A stretch of DNA of 10,117 nt, from NCBI GenBank assembly GCA_041568335.1, contig JBFFZZ010000099.1, positions 1 to 10,117 of the forward strand, given 5' to 3'. Made by a program: the position numbers and the translations under genes. A model generated the notes under the pieces. That model ran no database searches and had not been told where the DNA came from. It was given only the letters and a program-made list of their open reading frames with translations. Source of the stretch: WVWW01 sp041568335. Lineage in GTDB: Bacteria > Acidobacteriota > Polarisedimenticolia > Polarisedimenticolales > Polarisedimenticolaceae. Below, piece after piece: positions 1 to 5,581 of the stretch; the stretch's first letter is position 1, and every line of letters begins with the position of its first letter.

Positions 1-1071
1 GATCACGGCACCGACGGCGGGTCCGAGGTGGTCCGCCGAATCTTCACGAGCGACTTCTTCGACGGAGAGACCTTCCGTGCCTGTCTGGAAGAGCTCTCGA
101 AGAAGGCCGACCTGGCGCAATACACGACGACGGCGAGCGTCGAGGACCTCGAAGCGATTCGACGCGCGCTCGGCTACGAGCAGGTCAACCTCTCCGGCGG
201 GTCGTACGGCACCCGCTGGGCTCTCGAGTACATGCGGCGGCACCCGGGGAGCGTGCGCAGCGCGATCCTCTACGGCGTCGCCCCGCCCTCGGAGCTCCTC
301 GTCGAACGGGTCGCGGCCGACTTCCAGCGCGATCTCGATGCGCTCATCGCCGCCTGCGCAGCCGACGACACCTGCTCTACGGCCTATCCGAACTTCGCCC
401 AACAGCTCGAGCGGATCCTCACCGGCGTGAAGAAGAAACCGGTCGAGGTCGTCGTCCGCTCCGGCGGCGAGCGGATCCCGGTCACGATGAGCTACGAGCA
501 GCTCGTCACGGCGATGCGCTTCATGTTCTATTCGGTGCACAACGCGGCGACGCTGCCGTCCAAGGTCCAGGCGGCCGTGGAGGGAGACTACACCCCGTTT
601 GCCGAGACCGTGACCGCGCTCTCCATCCAGCTGCACAACGCGATCGCCGAGGGCCTCTGGGCATCGGTGAAGTGTGCCGAGGAGCTGCCCTTTATCGACT
701 ACGAGAAGGCCAGGCGCCGGTCCGCCGGGACCGTGCTGGGAAGCTATCGTCTGGAGTCCGAACGGGAAATCTGTGCCATCTGGCCACGCGGCGCGGTCCC
801 CGACGATTTCAACGAGCCGGTCGAATCCGATGTGCCGGCGTTGCTCTTCGCCGGAGAGTTCGATCCGGCGACCCCCGTGGAGCTCGCCGAAAGGACCGTG
901 CAACACCTGAGCAAGGCTCTTCTGGTGCGTGTCGCGGAGCGCTCTCACTGGGGCCTCCGAGGCCCGTGCCTCGACGGGATGGTCGACCGCTTCCTCGAAA
1001 CCGGCTCGGTGGAGGGCATCGACACCGGCTGTGCCGCGGAGTTCGAGCGGCCCGCCTTCGTCGTCGACTGA
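1..1071 (+). CDS. TAP-like alpha/beta hydrolase (proline-iminopeptidase-like), 5' end missing
   Basis: The frame is open from base 1 to the TGA at 1069-1071, giving 356 residues with the N-terminus cut off by the window edge. The first residues, DHGTDGGSE, lie where this family has its DxRGTGxS-type loop, so the signal peptide and first strands should lie upstream. The nucleophile elbow GGSYGT has its serine codon at 202-204. The expected acid is in GEFDPATP (Asp codon 862-864), and the histidine is in RSHWG (codon 946-948). The end of the protein, from PALLFAGEFDP to the last Cys-containing segment, matches the TAP C-terminal domain of secreted actinobacterial-type tripeptidyl aminopeptidases and their relatives. 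Several cysteines (ACAADDTC, KCAEE, GPC, TGC) fit an exported, disulfide-bonded enzyme. The likely activity is an exopeptidase or esterase; the exact substrate cannot be read from sequence. The next gene, trpS, begins 21 bases later with no terminator between, so read-through is possible. Confidence 0.88.
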   Translation, partial: DHGTDGGSEVVRRIFTSDFFDGETFRACLEELSKKADLAQYTTTASVEDLEAIRRALGYEQVNLSGGSYGTRWALEYMRRHPGSVRSAILYGVAPPSELLVERVAADFQRDLDALIAACAADDTCSTAYPNFAQQLERILTGVKKKPVEVVVRSGGERIPVTMSYEQLVTAMRFMFYSVHNAATLPSKVQAAVEGDYTPFAETVTALSIQLHNAIAEGLWASVKCAEELPFIDYEKARRRSAGTVLGSYRLESEREICAIWPRGAVPDDFNEPVESDVPALLFAGEFDPATPVELAERTVQHLSKALLVRVAERSHWGLRGPCLDGMVDRFLETGSVEGIDTGCAAEFERPAFVVD

Positions 1072-1092
1072 TGGTGGTATCTTGACCCGCTG

Positions 1093-2082
1093 ATGGGCAA
1101 GAAACGCGTTCTCTCCGGCATCCAACCGACCGGAAGCCTGCATCTCGGCAACTACCTCGGTGCGATCAAGCACTGGGTCGAAGGGCAGGACGCCAAGGAG
1201 AACTACATCTGTGTGGTCGACCTGCATGCGATCACCATCTACCAGGAGCCCGAGGCGCTGCGGCAAAGCGCGCGACGAACGGCGGCGCTGCTGATCGCCT
1301 GCGGGATCGACCCCGGGCGCACGACCTTATTCGTGCAATCGCACGTCAGGGCCCACGCGGAGGCCTGCTGGTTGTTGACCTGCGTCACACCGCTGGGCTG
1401 GCTCGAGCGCATGACCCAGTTCAAGGACAAGTCGGGTAAGCAGGAGACCGTCGGGGCCGGCCTGCTGACCTACCCGGTGCTCCAGGCCGTGGACATCCTG
1501 CTCTACGATCCCGACGAGGTGCCCGTCGGCGAGGATCAGAAGCAGCACGTCGAGCTGACCCGCGACATCGCCCAGCGGTTCAACAGCCTCTACGGCGAGA
1601 CCTTCAAGCTTCCGGAGCCGATGATTCCCAAGGTAGCGGCCCGCGTGATGGGGCTGGACGACCCGACGCAAAAGATGTCGAAGAGTACGACCGGATCGGG
1701 TCACGCGGTCGGCCTCGACGACGACGATGCACGGATCCTCAAGACCTTCAAGCGGTCGGTGACCGACTCGGGCCGGGAGATCGCCTTTTCGGACGATCCC
1801 GAAAAGGCCGGGGTGAACAACCTGCTCGAGATCTACCGCGCGATCACGGAGAAGAGCCCGGCGGATGTGCTCGAGGACTTTGCCGACGCGCGCGGCTACG
1901 GCGATTTGAAGACGCGCGTTGCGGAACGTGTGATCGAGACCTTGGCGCCGATCCGCGGCCGTTACCGGGAGCTGCTCGAGGATCCCGCGGAGCTGGACCG
2001 GTTGATGGGCGTCGGCGCCGGCCGTGCGTCCGAGCGTGCGGAGGCCAAGCTCGCGTTGATCAAGGAGCGCATGGGCCTTTGA
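1093..2082 (+). CDS. trpS: Tryptophan--tRNA ligase
   Basis: This cytoplasmic class I aminoacyl-tRNA synthetase activates tryptophan with ATP and charges tRNA-Trp. The 329-residue length is normal for bacterial TrpRS. The N-terminus carries SGIQPTGSLHLGNYLGA, in which HLGN (residues 17-20) is the HIGH-class signature. The conserved segment YPVLQAVDILLYDPDEVPVG and the following EDQKQHVELTRDIA are typical of the tryptophan-binding fold. The second ATP signature, KMSKS, is at residues 194-198 (bases 1672-1686). The C-terminal helical part is complete. The ATG at 1093 fits the family start exactly; no convincing Shine-Dalgarno sequence precedes it (CTTGACCCGCTG), so initiation may be weak or coupled to the upstream hydrolase gene. 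The 3' end overlaps the stop of the convergent FAD-protein gene by 23 bases. No attenuator or T-box-like leader is visible in the 21-base gap. Confidence 0.97.
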   Translation: MGKKRVLSGIQPTGSLHLGNYLGAIKHWVEGQDAKENYICVVDLHAITIYQEPEALRQSARRTAALLIACGIDPGRTTLFVQSHVRAHAEACWLLTCVTPLGWLERMTQFKDKSGKQETVGAGLLTYPVLQAVDILLYDPDEVPVGEDQKQHVELTRDIAQRFNSLYGETFKLPEPMIPKVAARVMGLDDPTQKMSKSTTGSGHAVGLDDDDARILKTFKRSVTDSGREIAFSDDPEKAGVNNLLEIYRAITEKSPADVLEDFADARGYGDLKTRVAERVIETLAPIRGRYRELLEDPAELDRLMGVGAGRASERAEAKLALIKERMGL

Positions 2083-3682
2083 GCCACCGCTTCGCGGCCC
2101 GTGCGCCGTCGATCGCTGCGCTCATGATGCCGCCCGCGAACCCCGCGCCCTCGCCGCGCGGATAGAGGTTGTCGAATCCGACCGCCCGGTAGCTCTCGCG
2201 GTCTCGTGGCAGGCGGATCGGGCAGGAGCTGCGAGACTCGAGTCCGACGAGCAACCCCTCGGAGCTCGCGAAACCGGGGATCTGTCGTTCGAAGCGAAGT
2301 AACGCTCTGGCGATCGCGTCACGCGCGACGGCCGGAAGGAGCTCGTCCACACGTCCTTCGCGCGTGCCGAACGTGTAGCTCGACCTCCTCGGGTTCCGGG
2401 TCGTCCGCCCGGCGAGAAAATCGTCGGCGCGCTGCGCGGGTGCCGTGTAATCGGAGCCACCGGCCGCGAAGAACGCACGCTCCAGCTCGTGGCGAAAGTC
2501 GATGCCGCCGAACGGATCCGCACCGAACGTCTCGGGGCCGAAGGTGGTGACGAGCGCGGCGTTGGCCCACGGCGACGAGTGCATCGAGTTGCTCATCCCG
2601 TTGGTGCAGAGCAACCCCGGCTCGTTGACGCTGGCGACGATCTTGCCGCCGGGGCACATGCAGAACGAATGGCTCGCCGCCACGCCGTCTCCGGCCTTGC
2701 AGACCAGGTTGTAATACGCAGGGCCGAGCAGCCGGGCTTCGGGGGAATCTCCGTAGCGCCCGCGATCGATCAGCTGCTGGGGGTGTTCGATGCGGACGCC
2801 GAGCTGGAACGGTTTGCTCTCGACACGTACGCCCTGCTCGGCGAGCACACGGAGGGTATCCACGGCGCTCAGTCCCGGCGCGATGAACACGCCATCGCAG
2901 GGGAGCTCGCCGGCCGTGGTCTGGACGGCGGTCACTTTCGCCCCCTCGATGCGTAGCCGCTCCATCCGGGTGTTCCAGTGGAACGTCACGCCGGAGCGGC
3001 TCAGGGTGTCGCGCAGCGCGGGCAGGATGCGGTGCAGCCGGTCGGTCCCGATGTGTGCCCGCGAGTCGAAGAGGATGTCCTCGTCCGCACCGCATTCGAC
3101 CAGGAGTCGCAGGCACGCCGGCTCCAACGGGTCGTCGATCCGCGTGTACAGCTTGCCATCGGAGTAGGTCCCGGCTCCACCCTCGCCGAACAACAGGTTC
3201 GACTCGGGGTTCGGGTTCCGGGTGCGGTGGAATCGAACGACATCGGTGCCCCGGCGGTCGAGCCGGGCGCCGCGGTCGATCAGATCCACCCGCACGCCGT
3301 TGATTCCGAGCACGTGGGCGGCGTACAGCCCCGCCGGCCCGGCGCCCACGACGACAGCCCGTCGGGGACCGGTCCGGGCCCGCTCGACGAGGAGCGACTC
3401 CGGGTGCGGAGCCTGGACCAGGCGTCCGCTCTTTTTCGCCGCGGAGAAGCGGCGCGACGTGTAACCCGCGGCCACCGTCAGGTCGACGTGCAGGATGAAA
3501 CGCAGCCGACGACGACCGCCGGTGCGCCTGGCGTCGACCGATCTCCGGGCGATTCGCAACCGCCGGAGTGCCGTTTCCTCGACCCCCGCCACCTCGAGAG
3601 CGCGACGCTGTAGCGCACCCTCCGGCGCGTCGATCGGAAGCTCGAGACCGAGCAATCTCCAGGTTTCGAACACTGCGGGCAT
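2060..3682 (-). CDS. COG2509-type FAD-dependent dehydrogenase (uncharacterised)
   Basis: This is a flavoprotein of about 540 residues. A basic N-terminal region of about 100 residues (from MPAVFETWRLLGLELPIDAP) precedes a dinucleotide-binding motif, VVVGAGPAGLYAAHVLG, at about residues 110-126. The segment NLLFGEGGAGTYSDGKLYTR follows shortly after, and near the C-terminus YPRGEGAGFAGGIMSAAIDG closes the FAD site. This order and length match the COG2509 'uncharacterised FAD-dependent dehydrogenase' family, whose substrate is not established as far as I know. I chose the ATG at 3680-3682 because family-like sequence begins there. The frame stays open to an ATG at 3769, but those 29 extra residues are not family-like and would cover the likely control region of the RRM gene. 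The Shine-Dalgarno sequence is weak (GAGCGG directly before the ATG). The gene ends inside trpS on the opposite strand and has no operon partner. Confidence 0.87.
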   Translation of the reverse strand: MPAVFETWRLLGLELPIDAPEGALQRRALEVAGVEETALRRLRIARRSVDARRTGGRRRLRFILHVDLTVAAGYTSRRFSAAKKSGRLVQAPHPESLLVERARTGPRRAVVVGAGPAGLYAAHVLGINGVRVDLIDRGARLDRRGTDVVRFHRTRNPNPESNLLFGEGGAGTYSDGKLYTRIDDPLEPACLRLLVECGADEDILFDSRAHIGTDRLHRILPALRDTLSRSGVTFHWNTRMERLRIEGAKVTAVQTTAGELPCDGVFIAPGLSAVDTLRVLAEQGVRVESKPFQLGVRIEHPQQLIDRGRYGDSPEARLLGPAYYNLVCKAGDGVAASHSFCMCPGGKIVASVNEPGLLCTNGMSNSMHSSPWANAALVTTFGPETFGADPFGGIDFRHELERAFFAAGGSDYTAPAQRADDFLAGRTTRNPRRSSYTFGTREGRVDELLPAVARDAIARALLRFERQIPGFASSEGLLVGLESRSSCPIRLPRDRESYRAVGFDNLYPRGEGAGFAGGIMSAAIDGARAAKRWLKGPCAP

Positions 3683-3757
3683 CCGCTCAATTAGTGTTGA
3701 AATCCTGGGCAAAAGCAACCCCGAGGAGCACCGTGGAAGTTTCCGACAGGGTCGTTG

Positions 3758-3763
3758 TATACT
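3758..3763 (+). promoter_or_regulatory. Possible -10 box (TATACT) for the RRM gene
   Basis: TATACT stands in a comparatively AT-rich spot of the intergenic region and matches the sigma-70 -10 consensus at five of six positions. No good TTGACA-like box sits 16-18 bases upstream. If used, the transcript would start near 3770 and carry a leader of about 155 bases. This is a pattern match only. Confidence 0.3.
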
Positions 3764-3769
3764 CGCCAA

Positions 3770-3927
3770 CGAGGTTCTGCCCCCATTCTCTCGTACAGTA
3801 GCGAGGCGTGGACTGCCGAACGCTTAGTCGGTTTTGGGCCAGTGGGATACCTAGCAGTTTGCTGGGAGAACGGACGGAACCTGTAATGTTTGCTCCCCTG
3901 TACGGGGACGGGAAAGGGTTCGAAGGA
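3770..3927 (+). promoter_or_regulatory. Structured 5' leader of the RRM gene
   Basis: This non-coding stretch upstream of the RNA-binding protein gene contains two clear hairpins. CCTAGCA (3850-3856) pairs with TGCTGGG (3860-3866) around a GTT loop, with one G-T wobble. TCCCC (3894-3898) pairs with GGGGA (3904-3908) around TGTAC. A third, weaker option pairs CCGA (3816-3819) with TCGG (3828-3831). The second hairpin lies just before the purine-rich ribosome-binding stretch GGAAAGGG (3911-3918). A long leader in front of a small RRM or cold-shock-type protein gene is a familiar arrangement, so temperature- or self-dependent control is plausible. I do not recognise a named riboswitch class. The transcript start is assumed, not seen. 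Confidence 0.4.
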
Positions 3928-4218
3928 ATGGGTAACAGACTGTATGTGGGCAACCTGCCCTTTAGTGCGAGCGAAGAACAAGTTCGCGAATTGTTTGGGC
4001 AGAACGGCCGAGAGGTTACCGAGGTCAAGCTGATCACCGATCGCGACACCGGTCGCCCGCGTGGTTTTGGCTTTGTCGAAATGGGCAACTCCGAGCACGC
4101 CGACCAAGCCATCAACGACTTGAACGGTTACTCGATGGACGGACGTGCGCTGACCGTCAACGAGGCACGTGAGCGCACCGGTGGTCGGGGTGGTGGTGGT
4201 GGTGGTGGCCGTTACTAA
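3928..4218 (+). CDS. Small RNA-binding protein, single RRM with glycine-rich tail
   Basis: This 96-residue protein consists of one RNA recognition motif and a short tail. RNP2 is LYVGNL at residues 5-10. RNP1 is RGFGFVEM at residues 45-52; its last position is Met where an aromatic residue is usual, while the two central Phe that stack on RNA are kept. The tail ends in GGRGGGGGGGRY, as in cyanobacterial Rbp proteins and other bacterial glycine-tailed RRM proteins. Family knowledge suggests a cytoplasmic single-stranded-RNA binder, often stress- or cold-related; the RNA targets here are unknown. I chose the ATG at 3928 rather than the in-frame ATGs upstream (3808, 3886) because the RRM starts there and the purine-rich GGAAAGGG lies 9 bases before it. 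A strong terminator follows 24 bases after the stop codon, so the gene is probably monocistronic. The GGT-rich tail codons form a near-repeat of GGT triplets. Confidence 0.93.
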   Translation: MGNRLYVGNLPFSASEEQVRELFGQNGREVTEVKLITDRDTGRPRGFGFVEMGNSEHADQAINDLNGYSMDGRALTVNEARERTGGRGGGGGGGRY

Positions 4219-4242
4219 GCCCGCCGATCCAACGCAAATAAC

Positions 4243-4272
4243 AAAGGCGCCTCATCCGAGGCGCCTTTTTTT
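4243..4272 (+). terminator. Intrinsic terminator, probably bidirectional
   Basis: AAAGGCGCCT (4243-4252) and AGGCGCCTTT (4259-4268) form a perfect 10-bp stem around the loop CATCCG, followed by a T run (4266-4272). It sits just after the RRM gene stop and just before the stop of the convergent zinc-ribbon gene. On the minus strand the stem is followed by the T-rich sequence TTTGTTATTTG, so it can plausibly end both transcripts. Confidence 0.92.
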
Positions 4273-4294
4273 GTCTTCCGGTAATGTCCGGGCG

Positions 4295-4687
4295 TTATTT
4301 GTTGCGGCAAACGAGTAGCTTGGGGCCGTCCTCGAAGCCGACCTCCATCTTCTTGGCCTTCATCTCGACCACCTTGCCGCCGCCGAACACCTTGTGCTTG
4401 ATGAAGTCGCCGACCTCGAAGGTCCCCGTCATCGAGTAGGCCTTGGCCTTCTTGAGCTCGGCGTCGGTCAGGATGACCGCCCCCTTCTTCTTTCTCGGAG
4501 CCTTGCGCTTTTTGGCCATCGCCGCCTTGGGTCGACGGAACAGGTGGCTGCCCTTGCAGTGGCCACAGTGGACCTTATTGATGTTGCCGTCGGACTTCAG
4601 CGTCTCGATCGTGTGCTGCCGATCTTCCTTGCATTTGGTGCAATAGGCTTCGATCTCACCGCCCACGGCGTATTTCTTAGTGGCCAT
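4295..4687 (-). CDS. Zinc-ribbon protein with lysine-rich linker and C-terminal Tudor-like (UvrD-tail/CarD-like) domain
   Basis: This 130-residue protein has three visible parts. Residues 16-44 form a zinc ribbon with CTKC (Cys16, Cys19) and CGHC (Cys41, Cys44). Residues 53-70 are a very basic linker (KRKAPRKKKGA). From about residue 88 the segment FEVGDFIKHKVFGGGKVVEM and the following KKMEVGFEDGPKLLV resemble the small beta-barrel 'GDxVxHxxFGxGxV' module at the C-terminus of UvrD/PcrA helicases, which contacts RNA polymerase, and more loosely the CarD/TRCF interaction domain. Similar proteins are, to my knowledge, annotated only as hypothetical in Deltaproteobacteria/Myxococcota. A nucleic-acid- or RNA-polymerase-associated role is inference. 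The ATG at 4687 is preceded by GAGGAG with a short 3-base spacer. There is no signal peptide, so the protein is cytoplasmic. The 88-base gap behind it separates it from the next minus-strand gene; independent transcription or read-through are both possible. Confidence 0.85.
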   Translation of the reverse strand: MATKKYAVGGEIEAYCTKCKEDRQHTIETLKSDGNINKVHCGHCKGSHLFRRPKAAMAKKRKAPRKKKGAVILTDAELKKAKAYSMTGTFEVGDFIKHKVFGGGKVVEMKAKKMEVGFEDGPKLLVCRNK

Positions 4688-4775
4688 CGTCTCCTCGTGT
4701 TTTCGCAGATCTACCCGCGCAACCCTTACAGGTTAGCAGATTTTGAGTTTTGAGACCCGCGGACGAAAGGTCCGA

Positions 4776-5252
4776 TCAGCTCCCGCGCTCGGCCAGCCAG
4801 ACCTCGTAAGCGTCGATCGTGTGCTGCGCGTGCTCGTGGATCTTCTTGACGACGGCTTTGTCGTTGGATGTGACCAGCTGAATCACACCGATCTCGCTTT
4901 CGATCGTGTCGCTGCTGACGCCGGCCATCATCAGCTCGCCGTAGGACGTGCAGAAGCCGCACAGGTGCATCTGCTCACCGGACTGCAGCTCCGTCGCCGT
5001 CGCCTGCATGGCCATCGCGGCCTTCTGGAACTTCTCCTCGTAGCCGGAGGCGATCTTCGTGACCGTCAACATGCCGTTGGAGATCTTGTGGGTCTCCCAG
5101 TCGACGTTGTCCATGAGACCTTCCTGCGCGGCGAAGTTCTTGCACATCGCGCAGTTCTCGATGTCGAACCACGCCTTCTCGCCGCCGTTCGTGAATCCGA
5201 CCGCGACGAGCAATGCCAGACAGAAAACGCCACTCCAAAACTTCTTGTTCAT
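4776..5252 (-). CDS. Small exported protein with two CxxC motifs, function unknown
   Basis: This is a 158-residue protein. The N-terminus, from MNKKFWSG to VAVGFTNG, is a clear Sec signal peptide with cleavage expected around residues 21-23. The mature part carries ENCAMCKNF near its start and HLCGFC in the middle, plus many Met residues (NGMLTV, AAMAMQ, GELMMAG) and a His cluster near the end, KKIHEHAQHTID. I do not recognise a characterised family, although the order 'CAMC...KISNGM...MHLCGFCTSYG...HEHAQHTID' looks like a conserved uncharacterised pattern. Paired CxxC with His/Met would suit metal binding or thiol redox chemistry in the periplasm; this is inference. I chose the ATG at 5250-5252 over the upstream one at 5267 because it starts the signal peptide and follows GGAGG with a 7-base spacer. 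It is divergent from the 5324 gene. Confidence 0.85.
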   Translation of the reverse strand: MNKKFWSGVFCLALLVAVGFTNGGEKAWFDIENCAMCKNFAAQEGLMDNVDWETHKISNGMLTVTKIASGYEEKFQKAAMAMQATATELQSGEQMHLCGFCTSYGELMMAGVSSDTIESEIGVIQLVTSNDKAVVKKIHEHAQHTIDAYEVWLAERGS

Positions 5253-5274
5253 GGTCCCTCCTCCCATCGCCGGA

Positions 5275-5280
5275 TAGAAT
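5275..5280 (+). promoter_or_regulatory. Possible -10 box (TAGAAT) for the 5324-7738 operon
   Basis: TAGAAT lies in the 71-base gap between divergent genes and matches five of six bases of the sigma-70 -10 consensus. The expected -35 position holds TGGTCC, a poor match. A start near 5287 would give a leader of about 37 bases before the ATG at 5324. Weak evidence. Confidence 0.3.
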
Positions 5281-5323
5281 GCGATTGTTTCAGGAAAGAG
5301 CCCGGCCTGTCCAGGGAGTCACC

Positions 5324-5581
5324 ATGACCGCAGCGACCAGCATCATGGCTTATATCGGAATGCTGAGCATTCTTGCCGCGTTCGTCCTGGAGACACGAGG
5401 CTTGCTGGACAGCCGGGGATGGGTCTACCTGTGGATGATGATCCTCGGGTCCGCGCTGCTCGCGATTCGCGCGGCCTACTCGGCGGAGTGGGCGTTCCTG
5501 ATCCTGGAGGCCGTGTGGTGTCTCGCGGCGGCGCTGGCGCTCGTACGACCGCGTCGCCGTGCAACGGAGTCCGTGCGATGA
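5324..5581 (+). CDS. Small membrane protein, CBU_0592-like
   Basis: This 85-residue protein has three hydrophobic stretches: SIMAYIGMLSILAAFVLE (about 6-23), VYLWMMILGSALLAIRAAY (about 34-52) and FLILEAVWCLAAALALV (about 57-73), ending in a basic tail RPRRRATESVR. The spacing, with a short loop, an alanine-rich middle helix and a 'xxxW' third helix, resembles the uncharacterised CBU_0592 family of small inner-membrane proteins. The family has no established function that I know of. The ATG at 5324 is preceded by AGGGAG with a 5-base spacer. The stop overlaps the start of the next gene as ATGA (5578-5581), so translation of the aspartic-protease-like protein is probably coupled to this one. 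This suggests that the two work in the same place, the cytoplasmic membrane or periplasm. The fold assignment is by pattern and moderately sure. Confidence 0.8.
   Translation: MTAATSIMAYIGMLSILAAFVLETRGLLDSRGWVYLWMMILGSALLAIRAAYSAEWAFLILEAVWCLAAALALVRPRRRATESVR

Noticed and set aside
3683..3769. 29-codon upstream extension of the FAD protein
   Set aside because: It is in frame, but the residues are not family-like and it would place the coding start inside the likely promoter region of the divergent RRM gene. The ATG at 3682 fits better.
3808..3927. 40-codon upstream extension of the RRM protein
   Set aside because: The extension has no domain similarity and contains the hairpins, while the ATG at 3928 has a purine-rich ribosome-binding stretch and begins the RRM directly.
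3691..4115. Two overlapping minus-strand open frames across the RRM gene and its leader
   Set aside because: They are antisense to the RRM coding sequence, have no ribosome-binding site of note and no motif. The leader is better explained as untranslated RNA.
4760..4774. Hairpin CGGAC-GAAAG-GTCCG just after the stop of the CxxC protein
   Set aside because: The stem is only 5 bp and no T run follows in the direction of transcription, so I do not call it an intrinsic terminator.
5281..5322. Minus-strand -35-like TGGACA for the CxxC protein gene
   Set aside because: The base 17 positions away (AAACAA) is a poor -10 box, so I could not support a promoter on that strand.
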